Shown: positions 1-12,369, counted from the stretch's first letter. The stretch: 64,000 nt of DNA from Porphyrobacter sp. (GCA_027533455.1 JAPZUC010000002.1:682001-746000); one strand, 5' to 3'. Notes: generated by a model from the sequence alone, not told the origin. Made by a program: numbers and translations.

Positions 1-197
1 TCCTTACAGATCCCGGCTTGCGCGAAGCGCTGCTTGTCGGACGCAATCGGCGCTGGGCGGCCGCTTTGGTGTCGCTGCTCGATCAGCCCCCTCGCCCGCT
101 CATCGCAGTGGGAACCGCGCATCTGGTCGGCCCTGACGGGCTTACTGAGCTGCTCAAGGCGGAAGGCTACCGCATTCGCCGGCTCTCGCCGCCGTAA
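1..197 (+). CDS. TraB/GumN family protein, C-terminal fragment
   Basis: The frame enters from before the window (first full codon at base 3) and ends at a TAA at 195-197, so only the last 64 residues are visible. They contain VGTAHLVGPDGL followed by a short helix and the strand YRIRRL. That is the typical C-terminus of TraB/PrgY/GumN proteins, which share a fold with the Tiki and EreA/ChaN families and are usually exported or membrane associated in proteobacteria. The biochemical role of bacterial members is poorly defined. Substrate and localisation cannot be judged because the N-terminus is missing. Family assignment is fairly secure from the conserved GTAHLVGPDG segment. Confidence 0.7.
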   Translation, partial: LTDPGLREALLVGRNRRWAAALVSLLDQPPRPLIAVGTAHLVGPDGLTELLKAEGYRIRRLSPP

Positions 198-312
198 ACA
201 GGTTGCCTTTCGGGTATTGTCTCTCTAAGGGCCCGCGCTTCGGCGCTCCGGTCATCCCTGGAGGCGGTTCGCCGTGTGACTATTCTTAAACACGCATTCG
301 AAAGGCACTATT

Positions 313-918
313 ATGAGCGAAGCTCTGAACCTGCCGGCTGAAGCGCGCGAACGGGCTGGCAAGGGAGCCTCCCGTGCAATTCGCCGCGAAGGTCGGACTC
401 CTGCAGTCATCTATGGCGGCAAGGAAGAACCCACCCTGATCCACGTCGAGCAGAAGGAACTGGTGAAGCAACTCGGCACCGGTCACTTCATGAACTCGAT
501 CGTCAACATCGAGATCGGTGGCAAGACCATTCGCACTCTGCCCAAGGATGTGGCGTTCCACCCCGTAACCGACCGTCCGCTTCACGTGGATTTCCTGCGC
601 ATGACCGGCGACAGCAAGGTCGAAGTGCAGGTGCCGGTGGTGTTCATCAACGAAGAAGATTCGCCCGGCCTCAAGAAGGGCGGCGTGCTCAACATCGTGC
701 GTCACGAACTCGAACTGCTCTGCCCCAACGCTGACATTCCGGACGAAATCCAGATCGATGTCACTGGCAAGGAAATCGGCGATTCGATCCACATCAGCGA
801 AGTGACCCTGCCCAAGGGCGTCACCAGCGTGATCACCGACCGCGATTTCACCATCGCGACGCTGATCGCCCCGTCGGGTCTGAAGAGCAGCGCAGGCGAA
901 GCCGCCGAAGCGGAGTAA
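313..918 (+). CDS. rplY: 50S ribosomal protein L25/general stress protein Ctc
   Basis: The 201-residue product is the long, two-domain form of L25 (Ctc/TL5 type), which binds 5S rRNA in the large ribosomal subunit. The N-terminal part carries the 5S-binding beta-barrel with the basic stretch [24 protein letters not shown]. Residues from about 95 form the C-terminal TL5 domain, and the tail is acidic (GEAAEAE). The ATG at 313 has an AAAGG ribosome-binding site about eight bases upstream. Next comes pth, the usual partner of rplY in proteobacteria, but 91 bases away and behind a strong hairpin, so the two may be only partly co-transcribed. Confidence 0.95.
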   Translation: MSEALNLPAEARERAGKGASRAIRREGRTPAVIYGGKEEPTLIHVEQKELVKQLGTGHFMNSIVNIEIGGKTIRTLPKDVAFHPVTDRPLHVDFLRMTGDSKVEVQVPVVFINEEDSPGLKKGGVLNIVRHELELLCPNADIPDEIQIDVTGKEIGDSIHISEVTLPKGVTSVITDRDFTIATLIAPSGLKSSAGEAAEAE

Positions 919-945
919 TCCGCCAGCGCAAGCAACGGCTAACCG

Positions 946-977
946 AACGCCGGGCTTCGCAAGAAGTCCGGCGTTTC
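946..977 (+). terminator. Hairpin between rplY and pth, probable terminator or attenuating stem
   Basis: Bases 946-953 (AACGCCGG) pair with 968-975 (CCGGCGTT). The inner bases continue the stem (GCTTC with GAAGT, one G-T wobble) around a GCAA tetraloop, giving about 13 base pairs, followed only by TTTC. The stem is strong but the U-tract is short, so it may reduce rather than abolish read-through into pth. Confidence 0.6.
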
Positions 978-1009
978 ACATTGCAGCGGTCGCAGTTAGG
1001 GAGGGTGCC

Positions 1010-1579
1010 ATGCAGATCTGGGTCGGCCTAGGAAATCCCGGACCGCGCTATGCGCTCCACCGGCACAATGTCGGCTTCATGGCCGTGGACGTCATTGCTG
1101 AAATGCACGGCTTTGGCCCGGTGCAAACCAAGTTTCAGGGCTGGGTGCAGGAAGGCCGCATCGGTACGCACAAGGTGCTGCTGCTGAAGCCAGCCACCTT
1201 CATGAACGAAAGCGGCCGCGCGGTGGGCGAGGCGCTGCGCTTCTACAAGCTGGGCACCGAGGCGCTGACCGTGTTCCATGACGAGCTCGATCTTGCGCCC
1301 TTCAAGGTCAAGGTGAAACAAGGGGGCGGCCACGCAGGGCATAATGGCCTGCGATCCATCGATCAGCATATGGGCGCAGAGTTCCGCCGCATTCGCCTCG
1401 GCATCGGCCATCCGGGGCACAAGGACCGCGTGACCGGCCACGTGCTCGGCAATTTCACTAAGGACGAACAGGACGATCTGGTCGCCATGCTCGGCGCAAT
1501 CGGTGCGGAGGCAGAATGGCTCGCAAAGGGCGATGACGTGCGCTTCATGAATGATGTGGCGCTTAGGCTTCAGGGCTAG
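1010..1579 (+). CDS. pth: Peptidyl-tRNA hydrolase
   Basis: Cleaves the ester bond of peptidyl-tRNA released from stalled ribosomes, recycling tRNA in the cytoplasm. At 189 residues it is of normal size for bacterial Pth. Visible family motifs are the N-terminal GLGNPGPRY, the catalytic histidine in RHNVGF, the substrate-binding segment PATFMNESG, and the aspartate-containing HDELDLAPFKVK followed by QGGGHAGHNGLRSI. Start ATG at 1010 follows AGGGAGGG. It is followed after three bases by an unrelated membrane protein, so the two are probably transcribed together. Confidence 0.96.
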   Translation: MQIWVGLGNPGPRYALHRHNVGFMAVDVIAEMHGFGPVQTKFQGWVQEGRIGTHKVLLLKPATFMNESGRAVGEALRFYKLGTEALTVFHDELDLAPFKVKVKQGGGHAGHNGLRSIDQHMGAEFRRIRLGIGHPGHKDRVTGHVLGNFTKDEQDDLVAMLGAIGAEAEWLAKGDDVRFMNDVALRLQG

Positions 1580-1582
1580 ACA

Positions 1583-2098
1583 ATGTCCGATAAGGTGACC
1601 GTCATCCGCATGCGCTGGTGGGGGTACCTCATGCTGTTGTTCTGTATACCGATCTTCGCGATTCTGACTGCGGCGATGGGATTTGCTGGCCTCCGGCTAA
1701 TTGGCGAGGCCGGAGGGTGGTGGAAGGGGCTGCTTCTGTTGGCGAGCGCGATTTTCATGCTGTTCCTCGAGGTGCTACTGCTCAACGTCCTTTTCACTTA
1801 CCGGCTCGAAATCGGTGCTAGTGGATTGCGGATCATAGGCAATTTCTGGACCCATTCGCTGTCTTGGACAGAAATCACGCGGATCGAGCGGCGCATAAAC
1901 CTTAAAGGCATCGGCTACCACGTCGCGATCGAAGTCGACGGATCACGGCTGCCGCGCCGACACTGGAGCGGCCTGTGGGCCAGTGGCTACCAGATCCCGA
2001 CCCCGATGGCCAAAGTGCCGACTGAACTAGCTGCTTACTTGAAGCGCAAACGGCGCGAGTATCTGCGACGCGCGCAGGCGAAGGGAACGGAGGAATGA
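1583..2098 (+). CDS. Hypothetical two-helix membrane protein with a PH-like domain
   Basis: This 171-residue protein has two hydrophobic segments (about residues 13-36 and 45-68) followed by a soluble region of alternating strands (YRLEIGASGLRIIG, HSLSWTEITRIE). That pattern resembles bacterial PH-domain (bPH) membrane proteins. The C-terminus is strongly basic (YLKRKRREYLRRAQAKG). No enzyme motif is visible. The ATG lies three bases after pth, and its stop overlaps the next gene by four bases (ATGA), so translational coupling with the P-loop protein downstream is likely. The function is unknown and the PH-like assignment rests on pattern only. Confidence 0.7.
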   Translation: MSDKVTVIRMRWWGYLMLLFCIPIFAILTAAMGFAGLRLIGEAGGWWKGLLLLASAIFMLFLEVLLLNVLFTYRLEIGASGLRIIGNFWTHSLSWTEITRIERRINLKGIGYHVAIEVDGSRLPRRHWSGLWASGYQIPTPMAKVPTELAAYLKRKRREYLRRAQAKGTEE

Positions 2099-2601
2099 AC
2101 CGTGTTCTCATCATCGGTCCCTGCGGTTCGGGCAAAAGCACGCTGGCCCGCGAACTGGCGCCGCGGATGGGCCTGCCACTCGTCCACATGGACCAGCTTG
2201 GCTGGCAGGCGGGTTGGATCGAGACCGAGAAGGCCGAACTCAACGTCCGGCTCGCTGAAGCTGTCGCAGGCGAGGAATGGCTGATCGAGGGCAATTACGG
2301 CAGCACGCTAGCCCCGCGGCTCGAACGCGCTGACACGGTGATCTATCTCGACTTCCCGATCCATCTATGTTTGTGGCGGTTGATGCGGCGGATTGTGACG
2401 CTTAACGGGCAATCCCGTCCCGACATGCCCGAAGGTTGCCCCGAACGGTTCGATGCAGCTTTCTTCTTGTATGTACTGACCTGGAATTTCGGGCCACGCC
2501 CCCGCACCGAGGTGAAGCTCGCACCCTATGCCGACAAGGTGATCCGCCTCCATTCGCCTGCCACCTTGGCAAAATGGCGGACCGAGAACGGTCTCGCCTG
2601 A
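2095..2601 (+). CDS. P-loop ATPase, adenylate kinase-like (FlaR/topology-modulation type)
   Basis: This 168-residue protein opens with a Walker A motif, GPCGSGKST, at residues 8-16. It continues with the nucleotide-kinase-like features VHMDQLGW and WLIEGNYGSTL, and a lid-like region around residues 85-110. This is the architecture of small P-loop kinases annotated as FlaR or topology-modulation proteins. Their true substrates are unclear and the names are historical. Start ATG overlaps the stop of the preceding membrane gene (ATGA), with GGAGG just upstream. I assign the fold with confidence but not a substrate. Confidence 0.8.
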   Translation: MNRVLIIGPCGSGKSTLARELAPRMGLPLVHMDQLGWQAGWIETEKAELNVRLAEAVAGEEWLIEGNYGSTLAPRLERADTVIYLDFPIHLCLWRLMRRIVTLNGQSRPDMPEGCPERFDAAFFLYVLTWNFGPRPRTEVKLAPYADKVIRLHSPATLAKWRTENGLA

Positions 2602-2684
2602 TCGCATCTTTCACCCCACTGGTCATGGCGCCCAAGCGGCGCTAAGGGCCAGCGCTTTCCAGCCTTAGCCAAGAGACAATCATC

Positions 2685-3785
2685 ATGGGTTTCCGTTGCG
2701 GGATCGTCGGTCTGCCGAATGTCGGCAAATCCACTCTGTTCAATGCTCTCACCGAAACACAGGCGGCGCAGGCAGCGAACTATCCGTTCTGCACGATTGA
2801 ACCCAACGTGGGCCAGGTCGCAGTGCCGGACGAGCGGCTGCGAAAGATCGCCGCTATCGGCAAGAGCGCCAAGATAATCGAAACCCAGCTCGGTTTTGTC
2901 GACATCGCCGGCCTCGTAAAGGGCGCGAGCAAGGGCGAAGGCCTCGGCAACCAGTTCCTCGGCAACATCCGCGAGGTGGACGCGATCGTCCACGTGCTGC
3001 GCTGCTTCGAGGATGACGACATCCAGCACGTCGCCAACAAGGTCGATCCCATCGCGGACGCCGAAGTGGTCGAGACCGAGCTGATGCTTTCGGACCTCGA
3101 AAGTCTCGAAAAACGCGTGCCTGCTGCTGCCAAGCGCGGTGCGGCGGGTGACAAGGAAGCAAAGGCGATGGCGAGCGTGCTCGGTCAGGCCTTGGAGTTG
3201 CTGCGCGAAGGCAAGCCTGCTCGCCTCACCGTACCGGTCGATGACGAGGAGGAGCGTCTATTCAAGCAGGCCCAGCTGCTCACCGCCAAGCCTGTCCTCT
3301 ATGTCTGCAACGTCGCCGAAGAGGACGCCGCGACCGGCAACGACCTCTCGGCTAAAGTCTTCGCCAAGGCCGCTGCCGAGGGTGCCGAGGCAGTGGTCGT
3401 CTCCGCCGCGATCGAAGCTGAACTCGTCGCCATGCCAATGGAGGATCGGGGCGAATTCCTCGAAGCGCTCGGTCTCACGGAAAGCGGCCTCGCCCGCGTG
3501 ATCCGCGCCGGGTACAAGCTGCTCGGCCTGAAGACCTTCTTCACCTGCGGTCCCAAGGAGGCCCGCGCCTGGACATTCCCGGCGGGCGCCAAGGCACCGC
3601 AGGCAGCAGGCGAGATCCACTCCGATTTCGAACGCGGCTTCATCCGCGCCGAAACGATTGCCTATAACGACTACATTGCCCTTGGCGGAGAAGCTGGCGC
3701 GAAAGAAGCAGGCAAGCTGCGGCAGGAAGGTAAGGAATACGTAGTGCAGGACGGCGACGTGCTGCTCTTCAAGTTCAACGTCTGA
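2685..3785 (+). CDS. ychF: Redox-regulated ribosome-binding ATPase YchF (OBG-family)
   Basis: The product is 366 residues, typical of YchF/OLA1, a translation-associated P-loop protein that prefers ATP over GTP and binds ribosomes. Motifs include GLPNVGKSTLFNALT (G1, residues 8-22), a switch region with NYPFCTIEPN, DIAGLVKGAS (G3), and NVAEED in place of the classical NKxD, the feature that allows ATP use. A coiled-coil insertion lies around residues 125-180 and the C-terminal TGS domain contains FTCGPKEARAWTF and the terminal YVVQDGDVLLFKFNV. It follows the P-loop kinase by 83 bases and is probably its own transcription unit. Confidence 0.96.
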   Translation: MGFRCGIVGLPNVGKSTLFNALTETQAAQAANYPFCTIEPNVGQVAVPDERLRKIAAIGKSAKIIETQLGFVDIAGLVKGASKGEGLGNQFLGNIREVDAIVHVLRCFEDDDIQHVANKVDPIADAEVVETELMLSDLESLEKRVPAAAKRGAAGDKEAKAMASVLGQALELLREGKPARLTVPVDDEEERLFKQAQLLTAKPVLYVCNVAEEDAATGNDLSAKVFAKAAAEGAEAVVVSAAIEAELVAMPMEDRGEFLEALGLTESGLARVIRAGYKLLGLKTFFTCGPKEARAWTFPAGAKAPQAAGEIHSDFERGFIRAETIAYNDYIALGGEAGAKEAGKLRQEGKEYVVQDGDVLLFKFNV

Positions 3786-3830
3786 GCGGCTGTCTCGCTC
3801 CTGTCGTCATACGCGCATAAGGACCTATCC

Positions 3831-5033
3831 ATGCGTCTGATCCTGCTGATTGCCGCGCTCCTCCTCCCCGTTGGCCTTGCAGCCAAAGAGAGTGGACGCC
3901 CCGTGACCGTGCTGGTCGGCATCGACGGCTTCCGCGCAGACTATCTGGATCGCGGTGTCACTCCGCGCCTTTCGAAGCTCGCTGCGGAGGGAGCAACCGG
4001 CCCGATGCGGCCGAGCTTCCCGACCAAGACCTTCCCCAACCACTATGCTCTCGTCACCGGAAAGCGACCTGACCGCAATGGCATCACGGGCAATTCCATG
4101 ATCGATCCGCGCCGTCCGGGGGTGATGTTCAGCCTTGGCAATGCGACACAGGCGCTCGATCCCTTCTGGTGGGGCGAGGCCGAGCCCGTGTGGATCACCG
4201 CCGAGCGCGCCGGCATCCGCACCGCAACAATGTTCTGGCCGGGCAGCGAAGTCGCTTATGGCAGCACGCGCCCGAGCGACTGGCTGCGCTACGACCAGAA
4301 CGTTGGCAATGTTCAGCGCGTCAACACCCTGATCGACTGGCTCCGCCGCCCTACCGTCATCCGCCCGGCCTTCGCGACGATCTACTTTGACACGGTCGAC
4401 ACTGCGGGCCACCGCTTTGGCCCTGACAGCGCGGAGGTGAACGCGGCGCTGGCTGAGGTCGATGCGCGTGTCGGCGATTTGGTCGACGGCGCGGCGAAGC
4501 TGGGCGTGACGCTCAACCTCGTGATCGTCGCCGACCACGGCATGCGCGCCACCGACGATGCCCGCGTCATCCAACTCGACACCCTGATCGACCGCCCGAG
4601 CTACATCGCGGTCGAGACCGGGCCCTATGCCGCGATTGAGCCGGTCACCGGTACCGACGACCGAGTGGCCAAAGCGCTGCTTGTGCCGCACGAGCACATG
4701 AACTGCACCCGCAAGGAGGACCTGCCCGAGCGCCTGCACTGGGGCACCAATCCGCGCGTAGCGGCGATCATTTGCATCGCCGAGGCTGGCTGGACGATCC
4801 TCTCCGGCCCGCCGATGTACCCAGTGAAGGGCGGCGCCCATGGTTATGACAACGCCGACTCCGAAATGCGCGCTTTGTTTATCGCGCGCGGGCCTGCGTT
4901 CGCGAAGGGCGCGAGGCTTGCTGTGTTCGACAATGTCGCGGTGGCGGCGCTGCTTCGCGCGGCGTTGGGACTGCCGGAAGATGCGGATGCTGACGGGAAG
5001 CTGGCGGATGTGCAGGAAGCGCTGCGGCGGTAA
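3831..5033 (+). CDS. Exported ectonucleotide pyrophosphatase/phosphodiesterase (alkaline phosphatase superfamily)
   Basis: A 400-residue enzyme with a signal peptide (LILLIAALLLPVGLAA), so it probably acts in the periplasm. The catalytic core matches nucleotide pyrophosphatase/phosphodiesterases: metal-binding aspartate in VGIDGFRADYLD, threonine nucleophile in SFPTKTFPNHY, and further metal ligands in DTVDTAGHRFGP, VADHGM and GGAHGYDN. Such enzymes hydrolyse phosphodiester bonds in nucleotides or lipid head groups; the substrate cannot be told here. It stands between ychF and a convergent RidA-family gene. No partner gene suggests a pathway. Confidence 0.9.
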   Translation: MRLILLIAALLLPVGLAAKESGRPVTVLVGIDGFRADYLDRGVTPRLSKLAAEGATGPMRPSFPTKTFPNHYALVTGKRPDRNGITGNSMIDPRRPGVMFSLGNATQALDPFWWGEAEPVWITAERAGIRTATMFWPGSEVAYGSTRPSDWLRYDQNVGNVQRVNTLIDWLRRPTVIRPAFATIYFDTVDTAGHRFGPDSAEVNAALAEVDARVGDLVDGAAKLGVTLNLVIVADHGMRATDDARVIQLDTLIDRPSYIAVETGPYAAIEPVTGTDDRVAKALLVPHEHMNCTRKEDLPERLHWGTNPRVAAIICIAEAGWTILSGPPMYPVKGGAHGYDNADSEMRALFIARGPAFAKGARLAVFDNVAVAALLRAALGLPEDADADGKLADVQEALRR

Positions 5034-5075
5034 CGCACAGAATAGGTGGTAAAGGGTTGGCACGTGTTGCGGGAA

Positions 5076-5456
5076 TCAGTCCCGCTGGGCAATCACCTGG
5101 ATCTTGATCTTGGCCCCAAAGGGTAAGGCAGCGGCCTGATAGATCGGCCGGGCCGGAAAAGGATCGAACAGCTCGCGGCAAAGCGCGTTCACCTCGGGCA
5201 AGTCTTGCTCAAGGTTGGTAAAGGCGATGTCGACATAGACAATATCGGTTCGGTCGAACCCTCCCGCCTTTGCAATCAAAAACACCAGATCGAAGGCTCG
5301 CTCGGCTTCTTCGCGCGCGGGGCCCGGGTGATATCCGTCATCGTAAACGGCTAACTGGCCCGATATGTGGCATGTGTTACCGCATACCACTGCATTGGAT
5401 ATCGGCGATGGAGAAGCGGGAACACCCTCGGCTGCTCCGATAAAACGTTTGGCCAT
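5076..5456 (-). CDS. RidA family protein (YjgF/YER057c/UK114)
   Basis: The product is 126 residues from the ATG at 5456, which is preceded on the minus strand by AAGGAGG with five bases of spacing; a GTG two codons upstream is less likely. RidA proteins are trimeric deaminases that hydrolyse reactive enamine/imine intermediates from PLP enzymes. The key arginine is present in PARPIYQAAALP, and the end KIKIQVIAQRD fits the family core. The segment NTCHISGQLAV matches the usual G-x-x-(Y/V)-x-SGQ region. The cognate amino-acid enzyme is not obvious nearby, so it may be one of the RidA paralogues with narrower specificity. Confidence 0.85.
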   Translation of the reverse strand: MAKRFIGAAEGVPASPSPISNAVVCGNTCHISGQLAVYDDGYHPGPAREEAERAFDLVFLIAKAGGFDRTDIVYVDIAFTNLEQDLPEVNALCRELFDPFPARPIYQAAALPFGAKIKIQVIAQRD

Positions 5457-5574
5457 GGCCACCTCCTTCAGACTCTCGCCGAGCCTCCGCTAGGCGAGCC
5501 AGACTGGCACGACAACGTGAGCGAGCGTACCGGGACCGATCGACATCTCCAGAAATCTGCCGCGGGTGATCCCT

Positions 5575-8672
<3,098 letters not shown>

Positions 8673-8720
8673 TCCGCACTCACGTGAGCCGGTCGTAGCG
8701 GCAGAAGGGATTTTAAAGGC

Positions 8721-9671
8721 ATGGCGCCCCCCTCTTCGCGCCGCACCGGCTTCTCGAAGAAAGCGCAATATTCGCGTTTCACCGGCTACCTGTTGGCGGG
8801 TGCTGGTGCTGTGCTAGGACTGGCCTTGCTGGTCATATCCTTGTGGAATCCGCCTGCCTTTGCTCCATTGCGCGGTGTGGCTGGCGATGCGGTGATGCCG
8901 GTCGCTTCCGCAAGCGCCGCTGTGCGCGCCGAAAGTCACGGGTTCTTCGCAAGCATCGCGGGATACTTCAATGCCGGCTCGCAGAATGCCGAGCTGCGCC
9001 GCGAGAATGAACTCGCCCGCATCCGTCTCGTCGAGGCAGAGGCGATCAAGGCCGAGAACCGGAGTCTTAAAGGGCTGCTGGCCTTGCGCGATGATGAAAG
9101 CAAGCCGCTTGCTGTGGCACGCCTTGTCGGTTCCACCGCCACCAGTGGCCGGCGCCATGCCTATATCAGCGTTGGCACGGCACGCGGGATCAGACCCGGC
9201 ATGCCAGTGATATCGGACCGCGGCGTGATCGGTCGTGTGCTGGAAGCGGGGCGCAGTTCGGCGCGCGTGCTGCTCTTGACCGATAGCGAGAGCGTACTGC
9301 CTGTACGCCGGGCCACCGACAATGTCATCGCATTTGCCGAGGGGCGTGGCGATGGGTTGCTGCGCATTCGGCTCGTCAATCTCGGGGTCAATCCACTGAA
9401 AGTGGGGGACATGATGGTGACGAGCGGTGCGGGCGGCTATTACCGGCCGGGCGTCGCCGTAGCCGTGATCGCACAGATTACGAACGATGGCGGCATCGCG
9501 CGGCTAGTCGCAGAACCCGCAGCGACCAACTACGTTTCGGTCATGCCGGTTCATGAAGCCGAAGCTGTGGCTGAACTCGAAGCACCAGAAGTGCATGCAT
9601 TAGCCCCCGCCGCCAAGCCTGCGCCCGCTGCTGCTACTTCATCTGCCAGCGCCACCGCGCCGGAGGAGTGA
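8721..9671 (+). CDS. mreC: Rod-shape-determining protein MreC
   Basis: The 316-residue bitopic protein has a single transmembrane helix at about residues 18-38, a coiled coil at about 75-105 (QNAELRRENELARIRLVEAE) and two periplasmic beta domains (VGSTATSGRRHAYISVGTARGIRPGMPV and GVIGRVLEAGRSSARVLLLTD). MreC bridges MreB to PBP2 and activates the elongation machinery. The tail after residue 285 is alanine/proline-rich low complexity, common in this order. It follows mreB by 48 bases, and its stop overlaps the mreD start (TGATG). Confidence 0.95.
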   Translation: MAPPSSRRTGFSKKAQYSRFTGYLLAGAGAVLGLALLVISLWNPPAFAPLRGVAGDAVMPVASASAAVRAESHGFFASIAGYFNAGSQNAELRRENELARIRLVEAEAIKAENRSLKGLLALRDDESKPLAVARLVGSTATSGRRHAYISVGTARGIRPGMPVISDRGVIGRVLEAGRSSARVLLLTDSESVLPVRRATDNVIAFAEGRGDGLLRIRLVNLGVNPLKVGDMMVTSGAGGYYRPGVAVAVIAQITNDGGIARLVAEPAATNYVSVMPVHEAEAVAELEAPEVHALAPAAKPAPAAATSSASATAPEE

Positions 9672-10225
9672 TGGAGCGGCTCGATCCTCGCGCCCGCTCC
9701 GACATCTACGGGCTGCGTATCAACCGCGCTGCCTCTCCGTGGCGCGCGGTCAGTGTGCCTTACCTGTCGATCATGATGGGCTCGGTCGTTCCCATACTGC
9801 TGATCGCCGACACAATGCCGCTGCTGCCCTCGTTCGGTTTCCTATTGCTGCTTGCCTGGCGAATGGTGCGCCCGGGGCTGCTGCCGCTGTGGGCAGGCGC
9901 CCCGCTGGGAGCATTTGACGACCTGTTCAGCGGCCAGCCCTTCGGTAGCGCGATCCTGCTGTGGTCGCTTGCCATGATCGCCATTGAGATGATCGAAACC
10001 CGATTTCCCTGGCGCGGATTCTGGCAGGACTGGTTCACCGCGAGCGTTATGACGTTCTGTTACTGGCTCGCCGCGCTGCTCGTTTCGGGCGCCAGCGTTA
10101 CGCCGGAAATGGTCGGTGTTGCAGCACCGCAGGCTTTGCTAGCCGTGCTGCTTTATCCCATCATTGCGCGCATGGTGGCCAGCTTCGACCGGTTCCGCCT
10201 TTCCCGATCGCGGAAACTCGATTGA
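9671..10225 (+). CDS. mreD: Rod-shape-determining protein MreD
   Basis: Integral inner-membrane protein of about 184 residues with roughly five hydrophobic segments (for example VPYLSIMMGSVVPILLIA and FLLLLAWRMVRPGLLPLW), and the family segment AGAPLGAFDDLFSGQPFG. MreD acts with MreC in the elongasome. I take the ATG at 9671, which shares its A with the mreC stop; a GTG three bases earlier would give a four-base overlap. GGAGGAG lies immediately before either start. The stop overlaps the mrdA ATG by one base, so the operon is tightly coupled. Confidence 0.92.
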   Translation: MERLDPRARSDIYGLRINRAASPWRAVSVPYLSIMMGSVVPILLIADTMPLLPSFGFLLLLAWRMVRPGLLPLWAGAPLGAFDDLFSGQPFGSAILLWSLAMIAIEMIETRFPWRGFWQDWFTASVMTFCYWLAALLVSGASVTPEMVGVAAPQALLAVLLYPIIARMVASFDRFRLSRSRKLD

Positions 10226-12369
10226 TGAAGATTCCTTTTCTCCAGAACGGTCCGCAAAAGCCTGCGCGGATGATCAGCGCCTCGATACTGCGCAGCACCT
10301 TCGAGCGGCGTTCGGTGGTGATCGGGGCGGTACAAGGGGGAATCGGGGCGCTCCTGGCGCTGCGGCTCGGCTATCTCTCGGTCGCGGAGAACGAGAAATA
10401 CCGGCTTGAATCCGAGAGCAACCGCGTCAACCTCACCCTCATCCCGCCGCGCCGGGGATGGATCCTCGACCGTGACGGAGCGCCGCTTGCCTCCAATCGC
10501 GCAGACTTCCGCGTCGACCTTATCCCCGAGCGGCTCGTCAATGCCAAGGAAACCATCGACCGACTCGGTGAACTGCTCTCGCTCGATTCGGCAAGGATCG
10601 CGGATATCAAGGATAAGGTCAGCACGTCCCGCGGTTTCCAGCCTGTCGAAGTCGCAAGCGGACTGCGCTACGAACAGTTCGCGGCGCTCAGTGTGCGATT
10701 GCCGGACCTTCCCGGCGTGGTTCCGCAGCGCGGCTTCTCAAGGTTCTATCCCACGGCGTCTAGCGTAGGGCACCTGATCGGTTACGTCGGGCCGGCGTCT
10801 GCGGAGGAATACGAGAAAGATCCCAATCCGCTGCTTATTACCCCGGGCTACAAGATCGGTAAGGACGGGCTGGAAAAGCAGTTCGAGAAAGAGTTGCGCG
10901 GGGTGCCCGGCGCTCGCCGCGTGGAAGTGACCGCAGGTGGCCGGATCGTGCGCGATCTAGAAACGCGCGAGGATGTTCAGGGCGCACCTGTCAAACTCAC
11001 AATCGACGGGCCGCTTCAGGATTATGCCGCGCGACGGATCGGTCTGGAGAGCGGCTCGGTGGTGGTCATGGATTGCCTCACGGGCGACCTCTTGTGCATG
11101 GCTTCCATGCCGAGCTTCGATCCGAATTCTTTCTCCGACGGGATCGGCGGGGTTGAATATGCGATGCTGCGCGACGATGAGCGCGTGCCGCTGCGGAACA
11201 AGGTGCTGAAAGGGCTCTATCCGCCCGGCTCCACGGTGAAACCGATGGTTTCGATGGCGCTGATGCAGGCCGGGATCGATCCTGACGAGACCGTCAATTG
11301 TGGCGGGGGCCTGCGGGTCGGCAACCGCGTGTTCGGCTGCTGGAACCGGCGCGGACATGGCGCGACCAACATGGCCAAGGCCATATATCAGAGCTGCGAC
11401 GTCTACTTTTACGCCATGGCCCAGCGGATCGGTATGGATCCGATCGCGGAGATGGCGCGGCGCTGCGGAATGGGTCAGGAGTTTCCCCTCCCCGTCACCA
11501 GCCAGTTCTTCGGCACGGTGCCCGATCCGGCGTGGAAAATGAAAAAGTGGGGCCGCGAGTGGCAGACCTTCGACACGGTCAACGCCACGATCGGCCAAGG
11601 TTACATGCTGTCGAGCCCTCTGCAGCTTGCCGTGATGGCATCGCGCATCGCCACCGGTCACCACGTGATGCCGCGCCTGACACTCGACACCAAGCCCAGG
11701 GGTTTCAACGATATCGACTTCCCGCTCGAGCAGGTGGAATATGTCCGCAAGGCGATGAGCGATGTCGTCAACGGCCCCGGCACCGCAGGACGCGCGCGCC
11801 TGCCGATCGATGGCACGCTGATGGCGGGCAAGACTGGCACAGCTCAGGTCGTTTCGTTGTCAATCTCGAACGGCAAGTCCGGCCCGTGGAAGTACCGCGA
11901 CCACGGATTGTTCATCTTCTTCGCGCCGTATGACAAGCCGCGCTATGCAGGAGCAGTGGTGATCGAGCATGGCGGAGGTTCAGGCGCTGCCTATCCGATT
12001 GCGCGTGACGTGATGACCTTCCTGTTCGACCCCGCCAAGGGGCTGGAGGCCCTCGCGGCGCTTGAAGCTGGATGGGGCGGCACCGCTCAGCAACGGCTTG
12101 AAAGGCGTTACGCGTCCTATGCCACAGAGCGCGGCGCAATCGTCAACCGACCGCCGCGCAGAGATGAAGAGATTTTCGACCGGGTCGAGGCCGAAGCTCG
12201 GCGTGCCGCCACGCAAACCGATGCCATTGCCGACGAGGTGATCGCCCCGCGACCTGAAGCCAATCCCTCGGGCACCCCGCCGGGCACATCCGCGGGCCCT
12301 GCGCCATCCCTTGCCCCACCGTCTTCACCCGCTCCTGCGCAGACTGCGCCACCTGTCGAGACGACCTGA
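10225..12369 (+). CDS. mrdA: Penicillin-binding protein 2 (peptidoglycan DD-transpeptidase MrdA)
   Basis: The class B transpeptidase cross-links peptidoglycan during elongation, partnered by RodA. The 714-residue protein has a membrane anchor near residues 30-50, a pedestal/dimerisation domain (RRGWILDRDGAPLASNRADF), and the penicillin-binding domain with the serine nucleophile in GSTVKPMV, the SxN-equivalent YQSCDVYFY, and KTGTAQ. Beyond about residue 650 the tail is proline/alanine/serine-rich and probably disordered. Start ATG at 10225 shares a base with the mreD stop; a TTG one codon earlier is possible. Its stop shares a base with the rodA start. Confidence 0.95.
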   Translation: MKIPFLQNGPQKPARMISASILRSTFERRSVVIGAVQGGIGALLALRLGYLSVAENEKYRLESESNRVNLTLIPPRRGWILDRDGAPLASNRADFRVDLIPERLVNAKETIDRLGELLSLDSARIADIKDKVSTSRGFQPVEVASGLRYEQFAALSVRLPDLPGVVPQRGFSRFYPTASSVGHLIGYVGPASAEEYEKDPNPLLITPGYKIGKDGLEKQFEKELRGVPGARRVEVTAGGRIVRDLETREDVQGAPVKLTIDGPLQDYAARRIGLESGSVVVMDCLTGDLLCMASMPSFDPNSFSDGIGGVEYAMLRDDERVPLRNKVLKGLYPPGSTVKPMVSMALMQAGIDPDETVNCGGGLRVGNRVFGCWNRRGHGATNMAKAIYQSCDVYFYAMAQRIGMDPIAEMARRCGMGQEFPLPVTSQFFGTVPDPAWKMKKWGREWQTFDTVNATIGQGYMLSSPLQLAVMASRIATGHHVMPRLTLDTKPRGFNDIDFPLEQVEYVRKAMSDVVNGPGTAGRARLPIDGTLMAGKTGTAQVVSLSISNGKSGPWKYRDHGLFIFFAPYDKPRYAGAVVIEHGGGSGAAYPIARDVMTFLFDPAKGLEALAALEAGWGGTAQQRLERRYASYATERGAIVNRPPRRDEEIFDRVEAEARRAATQTDAIADEVIAPRPEANPSGTPPGTSAGPAPSLAPPSSPAPAQTAPPVETT

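Noticed and set aside
5069..5085. GCGGGA/TCCCGC hairpin at the end of the RidA-family gene as a terminator
   Set aside because: The six-base stem lies partly over the coding end of the gene and has no T-tract on either strand.
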